From Leisingera daeponensis (GTDB taxonomy: Bacteria; Pseudomonadota; Alphaproteobacteria; Rhodobacterales; Rhodobacteraceae), in contig NZ_JAHVJA010000002.1 of NCBI RefSeq assembly GCF_019801465.1, positions 620,001 through 684,000 of the forward strand: a stretch of 64,000 nt of DNA, written 5' to 3'. Shown piece after piece: positions 53,679-63,774 of the stretch. The translations under genes and the position numbers were made by a program. How positions within the stretch are numbered: position 1 is the stretch's first letter; each line of letters begins with the position of its first letter. Below the pieces are notes generated by a model. The model saw only the letters and a program-made list of their open reading frames with translations. It made no database searches and had not been told where the DNA came from.

Positions 53679-54584
53679 ATGCCCGATATCGCACCGCGCT
53701 ACTGGCTGATGATCGCCACCCTAGGCTTTGTCTGGGGCGGGACGTTTCTGCTGATCAAGCTGGCGCTGGACGGCATCACCCCGTTCTGGCTGGCGGCCAG
53801 CCGGATCGGATTTGCCGCGCTCTTGCTCTGTGCGGTCTGGGGGTGGCGCGGGTTCAAGCTGTTTCGGGGTGAGGCCAACTGGCCGTCGCTGATCCTGATC
53901 GGCATTCTCAGCACCGCCCTGCCCTTCATGCTGATCTCCTGGGGCCAGCAGCATGTCTCCTCCGGCTTTACCGGCGTCAGCATGGCGGCAATCCCGCTGA
54001 TGGTGCTGCCGCTAGCACACTTCTTTGTGCCGGGTGAGCAGATGACCCTGCGCCGCCTCATCGGCTTTTGCATCGGCTTTGCCGGTGTTGCGCTGCTGAT
54101 CGGCGGCAAGGCGTTTGAAACCAGCGGCACCGAGCTGGAAGCCTATGGCCGCGCCGCCTGCCTGTCCGCAGCGGCCTGCTATTCGGTCAGCTCGATCCTG
54201 ACCCGCCGCCTGCCGGCGGTGGATCCCGTGGGACTGGCGGCTGTCCTCCTGGTGATCGGCTGCTTCATCATCTTCCCGGCCGCCTGGGCCGCCGAAGGCC
54301 CGCCGGTGATGCCGGACACCCGCACCCTAATAATTGCCGCCATCCTCGGCCTGATCCCCACCGCCGCAGCAAACCTGCTGCGCGTCATCGTGGTGCGCGA
54401 GGCAGGCCCCACCTTCATGACCCTCACCAATTACCAAGTGCCGGTCTGGGCCGTGGTGCTTGGGGCGGTGTTCCTGGGCGAGGAGCTGCCGCCCTCGATG
54501 CTGCTGGCAATGGTAATGATCCTGGGCGGCCTTGGCCTCAGCCAGTTCGGCAGGCTCAGCCGCCTGTTCAGCAAAGGGCGCTGA
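53679..54584 (+). CDS. EamA/DMT-family transporter 2
   Basis: A 301-residue paralogue of the previous gene: LMIATLGFVWGGTFLLIKLAL, SWGQQHVSSGFTGVSMA and PVWAVVLGAVFLGEELP align to the neighbour at the same places. About ten helices. ATG at 53679 sits just after AGGGAC; the longer frame from 53649 is not needed. Substrate unknown. Confidence 0.88.
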   Translation: MPDIAPRYWLMIATLGFVWGGTFLLIKLALDGITPFWLAASRIGFAALLLCAVWGWRGFKLFRGEANWPSLILIGILSTALPFMLISWGQQHVSSGFTGVSMAAIPLMVLPLAHFFVPGEQMTLRRLIGFCIGFAGVALLIGGKAFETSGTELEAYGRAACLSAAACYSVSSILTRRLPAVDPVGLAAVLLVIGCFIIFPAAWAAEGPPVMPDTRTLIIAAILGLIPTAAANLLRVIVVREAGPTFMTLTNYQVPVWAVVLGAVFLGEELPPSMLLAMVMILGGLGLSQFGRLSRLFSKGR

Positions 54585-54589
54585 GCGCG

Positions 54590-54601
54590 CCCCCCCCCCC
54601 C
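54590..54601. repeat. Run of twelve C residues
   Basis: A homopolymer between the convergent ends of the second EamA gene and glmM. Only six bases past the EamA stop, so slippage cannot change either protein, but the length may vary between isolates. Confidence 0.8.
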
Positions 54602-54608
54602 TGCCCGC

Positions 54609-55955
54609 TTAGTCCGCGACAGCCGCTTCAACCGCGGCGACCACGCTGTCGACTGCCAGCGTCATCACTTCGGCGTCCTCGCTCTCGGCCATCACCCGCA
54701 CCAGCGGTTCGGTGCCGGATTTGCGGATCAACAGGCGCCCCTGGCCGTCCAGCATCTTCTCAGCCGCGGCAATCGCCTCCTGCACCCGCGCATCCTCCAG
54801 CGGCATCTGGCCCGCCTGGAACCGCACGTTGCGCAGCCGCTGCGGCACGGTTTCGAACTGATGCGCCAGCTGGGAGGCCCTTTGCCCCGTCTGCACCATT
54901 TCCGCCAGGAAATGCAGCCCCGCCATCAGCCCGTCGCCGGTGGTGGCATAGTCGCTCATCACGATATGGCCGGATTGCTCGCCGCCCAGGTTGAACCCGC
55001 CTTCGCGCATGCGCTCCACCACATAGCGGTCACCCACGGCGGTGCGTTCCAGCCCCAGCCCCTTGCTTTCCAGGTGGCGCTCCAGCCCGAGGTTCGACAT
55101 CACTGTCGCCACCAGCGCGCCGCCTTGCAGCTGGCCCTGTTCGGCCCAGCGCGTCGCCAGCAGCGCCATCAGTTGATCGCCATCCGCCACCGTGCCGGTC
55201 TCGTCAATCAGGATTACCCGGTCGGCGTCCCCGTCCAGGCAGATCCCGACATGCGCCCCATGCGCCACCACGGCCTCAGCCGCCGTCTGCGGCTGGGTCG
55301 AGCCGCAGCCCCGGTTGATGTTCAGCCCATCCGGCGCCACACCCACCGGGATCACCTCGGCGCCCAGCTCCCACAGAACCTCAGGCGCTGTCCGGTGCGC
55401 CGCGCCATTGGCGCAGTCAATCACAACCTTCAACCCGTTCAGGCCCAAATTGCGCGGCAGGGAGCTCTTGACCCGCTCGCCGTAGCGGAAGCGGGCATCG
55501 TCGATCCGCTTGGCGCGGCCGATGTTGGCGGCCTGGGCCGGCTCAACCCCGGCCTCGACCAGCGCCTCAATTTCCATCTCCGCACTGTCCGACAGCTTGA
55601 AGCCGTCAGGGCCAAAGAACTTGATGCCGTTGTCCTCGGACGGATTGTGGCTGGCAGAGATCATCACCCCCAGATCCGCCCGCATCGATCGTGTCATCAG
55701 CCCCACCGCCGGCGTCGGCACCGGGCCCAGCAGCAGAACGTTCATACCGGTCGAGGTCAGCCCCGCGGTCAGCGCGTTTTCAAACATGTAGCCGGACAGC
55801 CGGGTGTCCTTGCCGATCACCACCCGGTGCACCCCGGTGCCATCGCGCCGGAAATAGCGCCCGACAGCGGCGCCGATGCGCAGTGCCATTTCGGCGGTCA
55901 TGGGATGGGTATTGGCGGTGCCGCGCACGCCGTCGGTACCAAAAAGTTTCCGCAT
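54609..55955 (-). CDS. glmM: Phosphoglucosamine mutase
   Basis: A 448-residue hexosephosphate mutase converting glucosamine-6-P to glucosamine-1-P for peptidoglycan and LPS. The opening [12 protein letters not shown], active-site loop [13 protein letters not shown] (phosphoserine), DGDADRVI metal loop, and GEQSGHIV and [12 protein letters not shown] sugar/phosphate loops are all intact. ATG at 55955 gives the family length. Follows folP with 22 bases between. Confidence 0.96.
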   Translation of the reverse strand: MRKLFGTDGVRGTANTHPMTAEMALRIGAAVGRYFRRDGTGVHRVVIGKDTRLSGYMFENALTAGLTSTGMNVLLLGPVPTPAVGLMTRSMRADLGVMISASHNPSEDNGIKFFGPDGFKLSDSAEMEIEALVEAGVEPAQAANIGRAKRIDDARFRYGERVKSSLPRNLGLNGLKVVIDCANGAAHRTAPEVLWELGAEVIPVGVAPDGLNINRGCGSTQPQTAAEAVVAHGAHVGICLDGDADRVILIDETGTVADGDQLMALLATRWAEQGQLQGGALVATVMSNLGLERHLESKGLGLERTAVGDRYVVERMREGGFNLGGEQSGHIVMSDYATTGDGLMAGLHFLAEMVQTGQRASQLAHQFETVPQRLRNVRFQAGQMPLEDARVQEAIAAAEKMLDGQGRLLIRKSGTEPLVRVMAESEDAEVMTLAVDSVVAAVEAAVAD

Positions 55956-55977
55956 TATGCTTTCCTGCCCAAAGGCC

Positions 55978-56973
55978 TTACCGGACTGCCTGCCAAAGCC
56001 GCAGGGCCTGAACCGTTTCAGCCACGTCATGCACCCGCAGGAATTGCACGCCTTGCGCCAGGGCTGCAAGCCCCACGGCTATCGAACCGGGCGCGCGGGC
56101 ATCGGCCTGCGGCTCCTCGCCGATGGTGCCGATGAATTTCTTGCGCGACACGCCCAGCAATATCGGGCAGCCAAGCCCGTGAAACAGGCTGAGGTTACGC
56201 AGAAGCGTCAGGTTATGCGCCTGCGTCTTGCCAAAGCCAATACCCGGATCAATCACAATCTGCTCGCGGATCACCCCGGTCGCTTCCAGCCGGTCAATCT
56301 GCGCGCTCAGGAAATCATAAACATCCAGCAGCACATTTCCGTACTGAGGGTTTGCCTGCATTGTCGAGGGATCGCCCTGAGCATGCATGATGCAGACCGG
56401 CACATTGGCCTGCGCTGCCAGCGGCGCCAGAGCCGGATCGAAGGTGAAGCCGGATACGTCGTTCAAGAGATCCGCGCCGGCCTCCAGCGCTTCCATTCCG
56501 ACATTGGCTTTACGGGTGTCGATCGAAACCGGCACCTGGCTTACGGCGCGGATCGCAGCGATCACCGGCGCGGTACGCTCAATCTCCGCCGCCTCAGCAA
56601 CCTCATCTGCCCCGGGCCGGGTGGATTCGCCCCCGACATCAATGATCGTGGCGCCATCCGCCACCATCTGAAGCGCCGCAGCTTTGCCTGCCTCTACGCC
56701 TGCATGCTTGCCGCCGTCAGAGAAGCTGTCGGGGGTGACATTCAGGATGCCCATGATCTGCGGCTGCGTCATGTCCAGCCCGGCAATAGATGCCCGCCGC
56801 GCGCTCAGGCGCCGCCGCTCTTTCTCCGGAACCAGCCCGGCCGGCGCAATCCGCGGCGGCGCCCCCCGGCTGAGAATCTCGACTTCGGTAAACCACAAGG
56901 AACTGCCTGCCAGCGGCACAGCCCCTTCCGGGCGTGCCTCGCCATGCTGAACCAACGGCCGGTAGTAAATCAC
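55978..56973 (-). CDS. folP: Dihydropteroate synthase
   Basis: A 331-residue TIM-barrel enzyme joining pterin pyrophosphate to p-aminobenzoate. Signatures are [29 protein letters not shown] and the pterin-binding DPGIGFGK and GVSRKKFIG. An extra N-terminal segment of about 65 residues precedes the barrel, so the start might be later (for example near residue 67). Its first bases overlap the stop of folB. Confidence 0.94.
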   Translation of the reverse strand: MIYYRPLVQHGEARPEGAVPLAGSSLWFTEVEILSRGAPPRIAPAGLVPEKERRRLSARRASIAGLDMTQPQIMGILNVTPDSFSDGGKHAGVEAGKAAALQMVADGATIIDVGGESTRPGADEVAEAAEIERTAPVIAAIRAVSQVPVSIDTRKANVGMEALEAGADLLNDVSGFTFDPALAPLAAQANVPVCIMHAQGDPSTMQANPQYGNVLLDVYDFLSAQIDRLEATGVIREQIVIDPGIGFGKTQAHNLTLLRNLSLFHGLGCPILLGVSRKKFIGTIGEEPQADARAPGSIAVGLAALAQGVQFLRVHDVAETVQALRLWQAVR

Positions 56974-57890
56974 AGTTGAGCTTGCTCCACGCTGACGCTC
57001 CGCAAGGGAACGCCGGGATTATCCGGCAAATCCCCGCCAAGCACAATCATTTCGCCTGCTGCAAAAGTCGACGCGAACCAAGCCGCCAAAGCCACCGAGT
57101 TCGAGGGCGGCGCCGAAGGCCCCTCCACCGCGTCGAGCACAATCTTGGAGGGCGCCCAAACGCAAATCTGGCGGTTCTTCATGGCCCAGTCCAGTTCGGT
57201 CCGGGTGGACACCACAACGCAGCGATCATCCTTGGCTGCCAAGCGCCAAGCATTCTGTTCAATCGCCAGAAGGTCAATCCGGCGCTGGGTCCATTTATGT
57301 CCGGTCGTGGGCACTGTCAGCGGGTGGGTTCCGACACAGAGGATAAGCGGCCGCTTGCGGCACTCCATCTGGTCGATCCAGGAAGTCAGGTTGTCGCTGT
57401 CGATGGCAGCATTGGACAAGTACATCAACCGCGGATGCGGACGGTCTTCCTCGCCTTTCAGGTGGCTGATCTGGTCCTTGGAGCGCACCACCTCGACGCC
57501 CAGTGCGCCGGGACCGCGGTCCAGCTTTTCGATCCGCACAAAAGCGCGCACAGCCTGATGCTCCAGCAGGATCCGTTCGGCCACGCGTTCCGCCAGCGTC
57601 TCAAGCAGGTTCAGCCGCTCGGCCGCCAGTTCATGGGCGATGGCCTCGGTCACCTTGTCGTAGGACAGGATCCGGTCGACATCATCATCCAGATCCTTGG
57701 GCAGCGGCGCTACTTCGACAACCACGTTAAAGCAAATCCGCTGGGTAGTGCCGCGCTCCGCCTGGAACGCGCCGATCTCCACTTCGACGATATGGTCACG
57801 CAGGGAAATACGGTCCAGCGGTCCCGGCGCGGCAGTTGCCATGGAACGCTCGGACGGATGCGCAAAGGCGAGGCGGATTTCTGAGGGCAT
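56970..57890 (-). CDS. folB: Dihydroneopterin aldolase with an extra C-terminal domain
   Basis: A 306-residue protein. Residues about 25-145 are FolB (ISLRDHIVEVEIGAFQAE, then SYDKVTEAIAHELAAERLNLLETLAERV), the aldolase that releases glycolaldehyde from dihydroneopterin. Residues about 150-306 are additional and resemble part of an amino acid kinase-like fold (LILCVGTHPLTV, SNSVALAAWFASTFAAGEMIVLGGD). FolB alone is about 120 residues, so this is a fusion. Stop overlaps folP (ATGA), which follows in the same pathway. Confidence 0.85.
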   Translation of the reverse strand: MPSEIRLAFAHPSERSMATAAPGPLDRISLRDHIVEVEIGAFQAERGTTQRICFNVVVEVAPLPKDLDDDVDRILSYDKVTEAIAHELAAERLNLLETLAERVAERILLEHQAVRAFVRIEKLDRGPGALGVEVVRSKDQISHLKGEEDRPHPRLMYLSNAAIDSDNLTSWIDQMECRKRPLILCVGTHPLTVPTTGHKWTQRRIDLLAIEQNAWRLAAKDDRCVVVSTRTELDWAMKNRQICVWAPSKIVLDAVEGPSAPPSNSVALAAWFASTFAAGEMIVLGGDLPDNPGVPLRSVSVEQAQL

Positions 57891-58018
57891 TGGAAAAGGG
57901 CCTTTGGCTGGCTGTGTCAGGTGTGGGTCCCAACAATAGACTTTCAGCGGCTTCTTAACAGTCCCGCATACGCCATGCCAGTGGCAGAAAGCGGCACATG
58001 CATGCCGCCTTCAGGCCA

Positions 58019-58675
58019 TCAGTTGCTCATCGCGGTCTGATAGCGATCGTCGCGATAGAACAGATGAACGCCAATGCGCGTGGTGTTTGTGAAAACCCGG
58101 CTCCAGCGCGGCCGCACCGCTGTGGTGTGATAGTAGGTCGCGCCTTCTGTCAGCTCGGATTTCAACCCGTCCAGCGCCGCGCGGGCTACCTTGGCCACTC
58201 GCTGATACGCTTTCTTCTCGCGGATCACTTCCTCGTATCCGTCGCAGGTGTAGGTGAACTGGCATTGGTACTTGCGCCCGGTCCCCTGATTGATCACCCC
58301 GCAGGGGGTGTCCGGGAACTGCTCGCTCTTGACCCGGTTCAGGATCACCTCAGCCACCGCAAACTGGCCTTTCACGGTCTCGCCCCGCGCCTCGAAGTAC
58401 AACGCCTCAGCCAGACAGGCGAACTGCTCGCCGCCGGTGGCTTTCGGCTGGTTGTCCAGCCAGGCCTTGGAATACTCCACCTGTTGCGCACCGTTCTTGC
58501 GGCTCTTGAACGGATTAGTGCGGAAACCAAAGAATCCGCTGAACTTCCGCGCAGGCACCGCATTCAGACTGGCCTGTTCACGCTCGATCAGCGTATCCAG
58601 GCCGGTTTCGGCAGCAACACTCTTACCCATCGTGATGGTGGCAGCCATCACGGCGATCATAGTCAACAATTTCAT
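58019..58675 (-). CDS. Cell wall hydrolase (SleB type)
   Basis: A 218-residue exported protein. A signal peptide of about 22 residues (MKLLTMIAVMAATI) is followed by the Hydrolase_2/SleB domain with CLAEALYFEARGE, the catalytic glutamate region, AVAEVILNRV and a C-terminal FYRDDRY. Such enzymes are lytic transglycosylase-like amidases acting on peptidoglycan. Own leader; no partner gene. Confidence 0.85.
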   Translation of the reverse strand: MKLLTMIAVMAATITMGKSVAAETGLDTLIEREQASLNAVPARKFSGFFGFRTNPFKSRKNGAQQVEYSKAWLDNQPKATGGEQFACLAEALYFEARGETVKGQFAVAEVILNRVKSEQFPDTPCGVINQGTGRKYQCQFTYTCDGYEEVIREKKAYQRVAKVARAALDGLKSELTEGATYYHTTAVRPRWSRVFTNTTRIGVHLFYRDDRYQTAMSN

Positions 58676-58847
58676 TCAGGGTTCCCCCGTCCTCGCAGCT
58701 TGCAACCGGTTTCCCCGGCCACATGCGGTCGCATCCCTTAATGGAATTGGTCAGCAACGTCCAGCTTGCCCCCCCGCGCCGCGACAACGTGGTTAACCGG
58801 TACGCGCACCTGACACCGCTTCCCGCTGAAAGGCAGACTGTATTTTC

Positions 58848-61424
58848 CTAATATTTAGCGTAAGTTGGCGCGACCTGCCCGGTTTTACTGCCAATCGCCA
58901 GCTGGGCAGCGGCTAACCGCGCAACCGGCACACGAAACGGCGAACACGAAACGTAGTCAAAGCCCGCGTCACGGCAAAATGCAATCGATTCGGGGTTGCC
59001 GCCATGCTCGCCGCAGATCGACAGCGTGATAGCGCCGTTCTCCTCCCGGCCGCGCCGAACCCCCAGTTTCAGCAATTCGCCGACCCCGTCGGTATCCAGA
59101 ACATGGAACGGATCTTCCGGAAACACACCCTGGTTCACATACTGTGACATGAACCGCCCGGCATCGTCCCGCGACAGGCCATAGGTCATCTGCGTTAGGT
59201 CATTGGTGCCGAAACTGAGGAACGCCGTATGCGGCGAGATTTCCCCCGCACGCAGCGCTGCCCGCGGCGTTTCTACCATCACGCCCAGCCGGTAGGTGAA
59301 ATCCTCGCCGCGCTCGAATTTGACTGCGGCAGCCACCGCATCAATGCGGGCCTTGACCAGCTCCACCTCGCGCTTGGCAGATACCAGCGGGATCATGATC
59401 TCCGGCACCACTGGCTCACCCCATTTCGAAGCCTCCAGCGTGGCCTCGAAAATGGCCCTAGCCTGCATGTCATAGATTTCCGGCACGGTGACGCCCAGCC
59501 GCACACCGCGCAAGCCCAGCATCGGATTGTACTCGTCCATCTCCTCAACCCGGCGGGTCACGTCGCTGACCGGAATACCCAGCGCCTCGGACAGCTCACG
59601 CTGACCGGTCTTGGTGGCTGGCAGGAACTCGTGCAGCGGCGGGTCGAACAGGCGGATGCAAACCGGCATGCCTTCCATGATCCGGAACAGCTCGCGGAAG
59701 TCATCGCGCTGCATTGGCAGCAAACGTTCCAATACCGCCGCCCGCCCCGAGGGTGTCTCCGCAAAGATCATCTCCCGCATCACCGTCAGCCGCCCGGGCT
59801 CAAAGAACATATGCTCGGTGCGGCACAACCCGATACCCTGCGCATTGAACTTTCGCGCCATTTCAGCATCTTCCGGCGTATCCGCATTGGCCCGGATACC
59901 AATGTCGCGAGCTTCGTCCGCCCAGGTCAGCAAGGTCAGCAGCGCCCCGTCCTCGGCAGCCTCCAGCATCTGCGGCTGGCCTGCCAGCACCTGGCCGCTG
60001 CTGCCATCAATGGTAATGGTATCGCCCGGTTTGAACACCCGGCCGTCCGCCGCCTCGAGCATCTTGCGCTTGCTGTGGAATTTCATGTTGGAGGCGCCGA
60101 CAATGCACGGCAACCCCAGCCCGCGGCCAATCACCGCGGCGTGGCTGGTCATGCCGCCCTTTTCTGTCAGCACCCCTGCGGCGGCATGCATGCCGCGCAC
60201 ATCCTCAGGCGAGGTTTCCCGGCGCACCAGGATGCAAGGTTCGCCGCGCGCGGCACTGGCCTGCGCGCCTGCAGCAGTGAACACTAGCTTACCGGTGGCC
60301 GCACCGGGGCTGGCCGCAATCCCGCGGCCGATGACGTCGCGCTTGGCATCCGGTGCCACCTGGCGGTGCAGCAGTTCATTGAGGATATGCGCATCAACCC
60401 GCATCAGCGCTTCTTCCTTGGAGATCACCCCATCCTCGGCCAGTGCCACCGCAATGCGGACCGCCGCCTGCGCCGACCGCGTGACGCGGACCCCGTCCAG
60501 GATATGCACCCGGCCGTTTTCGACGACAAACTCCAGCTGCATCTCTTCGCGCAGCTTCACCCGCATCAGCGCGGCATGGGCTTTCAGATCAGCAAAGGCC
60601 TCCGGCGCCAGCTCCTCCAGCGACAGCCCGCGCGCATCCTTGCCCAGGTACAACGCCTTGGCCCCGGCGCCCAGCGCATCGCGTCCCTGGCTCTGGCTCA
60701 GGTAGCGGCCGGTCAGCTGCGGCATGCCCGTCGTCGAATTCACCAGCTGCAAAACACCGGAGCCGCACTCGCCCTGCCCTACGCCCGGGATCATCTCCTG
60801 CACCACCAGACCCAGGCCCGCATCGGCAGGCGCGCCCTTGGCCTGGCGCAGCAGCCGCGCCGAAGTTCCCTCCCAGGCCCGTGCCATTGAGCGCAGCACT
60901 GCCGCCAGCTGCTCGCTCGGGTCCTGCGGGAACGGCTCATCCGTCTCCGCCTCATAAGCATGCAGGATTTCGCTCAGCGCATCGGGACCGCCGTCCTCGA
61001 CATCATCGAACACATCCGGGTCCAGACGCGCCACATGCACCGCATAGGATTGCACGAACCGCAAATAAAGCGCCGCCGCGGCCTCCCGCCCCAAGCTGTC
61101 GCAGAGGTCGACATAGCGCGCATCGTTCATGCCGATATTCAGGATCGCCCCTGGACCGCCCCAGTCCGGGTCCTCCGAAGACGGGCGCACGCACAGCAGC
61201 GCCTCGTGATCGAACTCCGAAAGCACCACATCCAGGTCCGGCATCTGACCTTCGGCAATGGAGTGCACCGCATCAAAAGACAGCGCCACCGTGCGCGGCA
61301 CCGGCAGGTCCAGCCGCACCAGCCGCTGCAAGCACTTGGCCCGCCCGCCATGGGTGGCGGTGGCAATCGGTGCGGTCGCTGTGATGAGGCAAGCCGGCGG
61401 GGTCTGTTCGAAATCTTTCTGCAC
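58848..61424 (-). CDS. ppdK: Pyruvate, phosphate dikinase
   Basis: An 858-residue enzyme interconverting pyruvate, ATP and phosphate with PEP, AMP and pyrophosphate. The nucleotide-binding domain covers the first 330 residues; the swivel domain carries the catalytic His in GGMTSHAAVIGRG; the PEP barrel (from about 500) has DPPLHEFLP and the acid/base cysteine in SICGEHGG. GTG at 61424 has AAGGAGA nine bases upstream and gives the right length; the frame extends 49 codons further without RBS. It serves gluconeogenesis in organisms lacking PEP synthase. Confidence 0.93.
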   Translation of the reverse strand: MQKDFEQTPPACLITATAPIATATHGGRAKCLQRLVRLDLPVPRTVALSFDAVHSIAEGQMPDLDVVLSEFDHEALLCVRPSSEDPDWGGPGAILNIGMNDARYVDLCDSLGREAAAALYLRFVQSYAVHVARLDPDVFDDVEDGGPDALSEILHAYEAETDEPFPQDPSEQLAAVLRSMARAWEGTSARLLRQAKGAPADAGLGLVVQEMIPGVGQGECGSGVLQLVNSTTGMPQLTGRYLSQSQGRDALGAGAKALYLGKDARGLSLEELAPEAFADLKAHAALMRVKLREEMQLEFVVENGRVHILDGVRVTRSAQAAVRIAVALAEDGVISKEEALMRVDAHILNELLHRQVAPDAKRDVIGRGIAASPGAATGKLVFTAAGAQASAARGEPCILVRRETSPEDVRGMHAAAGVLTEKGGMTSHAAVIGRGLGLPCIVGASNMKFHSKRKMLEAADGRVFKPGDTITIDGSSGQVLAGQPQMLEAAEDGALLTLLTWADEARDIGIRANADTPEDAEMARKFNAQGIGLCRTEHMFFEPGRLTVMREMIFAETPSGRAAVLERLLPMQRDDFRELFRIMEGMPVCIRLFDPPLHEFLPATKTGQRELSEALGIPVSDVTRRVEEMDEYNPMLGLRGVRLGVTVPEIYDMQARAIFEATLEASKWGEPVVPEIMIPLVSAKREVELVKARIDAVAAAVKFERGEDFTYRLGVMVETPRAALRAGEISPHTAFLSFGTNDLTQMTYGLSRDDAGRFMSQYVNQGVFPEDPFHVLDTDGVGELLKLGVRRGREENGAITLSICGEHGGNPESIAFCRDAGFDYVSCSPFRVPVARLAAAQLAIGSKTGQVAPTYAKY

Positions 61425-61526
61425 TGCAGCGTGTCTCCTTTGCCTGTCACCATAAGGGGATGCGGCGACGGCGCAAGAGTCTTGTAACAGGGCGGCGACG
61501 CATAAAGCGGGTGCAGATACGAAAAA

Positions 61527-61585
61527 CCGGCCTTCCCTGACGGAAAGGCCGGTGCTTCCGGCTGGAGTCATTTTGGAAAGGTGAA
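61527..61585 (-). terminator. Terminator and recurrent 3' element after glyS
   Basis: On the minus strand arms CCGGCCTTTCC and GGAAGGCCGG (one bulge) are followed by TTTTT. The upstream bases (CTCCAGCCGGAAG) are a variant of the element at 49154-49175. Confidence 0.75.
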
Positions 61586-61601
61586 AGAGCGGGCGACTCT
61601 C

Positions 61602-63701
61602 TCAGCCCTCAACCTTGGTGAGGTCCGCCACCTGGCCGCAAACCGCGCGGATCTGGCTGAGAAGATTCAGCCTGTTGCGGCGCACCACTTCACTGTCCGC
61701 ATTGACCTGCACCGCTTCAAAGAACGCATCGATGGGTGCCCGCAGGGCCGCCATGCCCCGCATGGCGGCCGCGAAATCCTCGGCCGCGATGGCCGGAGAG
61801 ATCGCCGCCCCGCCTGCCTCCAGCGCATCGAACAGCGCTTTTTCGCTGTCATCCTCGGCAAACTTGCGGTCGGCGCCATAGGAATACTCGACGCCATCCT
61901 TTTCCTCTGCCTGGGACAGGATGTTGTTGGCGCGTTTGAAGCCCTGCAAGAGGTTCTCGCCGTCCTCGGTCTTCAGGAAATTCTCCAGCGCGCGGGCACG
62001 CTTAACCAGCAGGGTCAGGTCGTCGTTGCCGTCCATGGCGATGCAGGCGTCGATCACGTCATGGCGGATGCCCTGATCGCGCAGGAAGACCTTGAGACGG
62101 TCATGGAAGAAGGAGAGGAGGTCGTTCACATCAGCAAATGCTTCACCTGACGCACCTTCACGCTTGCCAGTAATCTCAGCGGCTTTGCCAAAGACCAAAT
62201 TGAGCGACATCCGCACATCATTCTCCAGCACCAGCCGGATCACCCCCAGCGCAGCGCGGCGCAGGGCGAACGGGTCCTTGGAGCCGGTGGGCTTTTCGTC
62301 AATCGCCCAGAAGCCGGTCAGCGTGTCCAGCTTATCGGCCAGCGCAACGGCCACCGAAACCGGCTCCGACGGCACATCGTCGCCCGGGCCCAGCGGCGAA
62401 TAATGCTGCTGGCAGGCGTTTGCCACGGCTGAGGGCAGGCCCGCCGCCTCGGCGTAGTAGCGGCCCATCAGCCCCTGAAGCTCAGGGAATTCATAGACCA
62501 TCTCAGAACTGAGATCGGCCTTGGCCACCCGCGCCGCCTGTTCCGCCAGATCCTCATCAGCCCCAACAACCGGCGCGATCTCCCGCGCCAGCGCGGCGAT
62601 ACGGTCAATCCGCGCCGCCTGGGTGCCCAGCTTGTTGTGGAAGGTCACGTTGCCCAGGTTCTCCACCCAGACGCTCATGCCTGCCTCGGATTTCGCGGTG
62701 CGCAGGTCGTTCTCCCAGAAGAACTTGGCATCCGCCAGGCGCGCCGACAGGACTTTTTGGTTGCCCGCCAGGATGGTGGCTCCATTGTCCGCGGTCTCGC
62801 GGTTGGCGACGGTGATGAATTTCTCGATCCGGCCGGTCTTGGGGTTCTTCACCGAGAAGAACTTCTGATGCTCCTTCATCGAGGTCTGCAGCACCTCCGG
62901 CGGCAGTGCCAGGAATTCTTCGTCAATCGCGCCCATCAGCACCACCGGCCATTCGACCAGCCCGGCAACCTCGGCCAAGAGGCCCTTGTCCTCGACCACT
63001 TCCAGCCCGTTGGCAAAGGCCTGATTGGCCGCCTCCTGCCAGATCGCCTCGGCCCGCTCGCGGGCATCCAGCACCACATGGGCACGCTTCAGCTTGGCGG
63101 CATAGTCGTCAAAACCGATGACGGTGATCTCGTCCGGCGCCATGAAGCGGTGGCCGCGGGTGGTGTTGCCGGACTTGATGCCGTCGATGTCCAGATCAAC
63201 TACGGATGCGCCTGCCTCATCCGACAGGATACACAGGATCGAATGCAAGGGCCGCACCCAGCGCAAGGCGCCTGCGCCCCAGCGCATCGACTTGGGCCAG
63301 GGGAAGTTGCGGATACAGTCTTCCAGCACTTCGGCAATGATTTCGGCTGCCGGGCGGCCCGGCTTTTCGATCATCGCAAAGTAAACTGCACCTTTGGGGG
63401 TCTCGCGCTCTTCCAGCTGCTCGCGGCTCAGGCCCGCGCCGCGCAGGAAGCCCTCGATCGCCTTGTCCGGCGCGCCCACTTTCGGCCCCTTGCGCTCTTC
63501 GCGGATAGTGGGGCTTTCTGCCAGCAGGCCGTCCACCGCCAGGGTCAGGCGGCGCGGTGTCGACAGCGCGGCGGCCCCGGCATAGGTCAGACCCGCCTCA
63601 ACCAGGCCATCGGTCACGCGCTTCTTCAGGTCCTCGGCGGCACGCGCCTGCATGCGGGCCGGGATTTCCTCGGAAAACAGTTCAATCAGCAGATCGGGCA
63701 T
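61602..63701 (-). CDS. glyS: Glycyl-tRNA synthetase beta subunit
   Basis: A 699-residue subunit of the alpha2beta2 synthetase. It opens LLIELFSEEIPARMQ and contains EIRKS-like ERKGPKVG, DKLDTLTGFWAIDEKPTGSKDPFALRR (split here into its two halves) and an HD-type central domain with a C-terminal anticodon-binding part. It follows DUF6446 and, outside the window, presumably glyQ, the usual Rhodobacterales order. Confidence 0.96.
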   Translation of the reverse strand: MPDLLIELFSEEIPARMQARAAEDLKKRVTDGLVEAGLTYAGAAALSTPRRLTLAVDGLLAESPTIREERKGPKVGAPDKAIEGFLRGAGLSREQLEERETPKGAVYFAMIEKPGRPAAEIIAEVLEDCIRNFPWPKSMRWGAGALRWVRPLHSILCILSDEAGASVVDLDIDGIKSGNTTRGHRFMAPDEITVIGFDDYAAKLKRAHVVLDARERAEAIWQEAANQAFANGLEVVEDKGLLAEVAGLVEWPVVLMGAIDEEFLALPPEVLQTSMKEHQKFFSVKNPKTGRIEKFITVANRETADNGATILAGNQKVLSARLADAKFFWENDLRTAKSEAGMSVWVENLGNVTFHNKLGTQAARIDRIAALAREIAPVVGADEDLAEQAARVAKADLSSEMVYEFPELQGLMGRYYAEAAGLPSAVANACQQHYSPLGPGDDVPSEPVSVAVALADKLDTLTGFWAIDEKPTGSKDPFALRRAALGVIRLVLENDVRMSLNLVFGKAAEITGKREGASGEAFADVNDLLSFFHDRLKVFLRDQGIRHDVIDACIAMDGNDDLTLLVKRARALENFLKTEDGENLLQGFKRANNILSQAEEKDGVEYSYGADRKFAEDDSEKALFDALEAGGAAISPAIAAEDFAAAMRGMAALRAPIDAFFEAVQVNADSEVVRRNRLNLLSQIRAVCGQVADLTKVEG

Positions 63702-63774
63702 CAGATATCCTCGGGCGTGGCCGCGCGGGCGGGCGCAGCGGAAAATTCAGAAAATTCGGGCAAGATGCGGGGCA

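Noticed and set aside
54861-56979. Plus-strand ORFs of 424 and 367 codons opposite glmM and folP
   Set aside because: Antisense shadows of two unmistakable enzymes.
59229-60705. Plus-strand ORFs of 352 and 364 codons opposite ppdK
   Set aside because: Antisense shadows; no family similarity.
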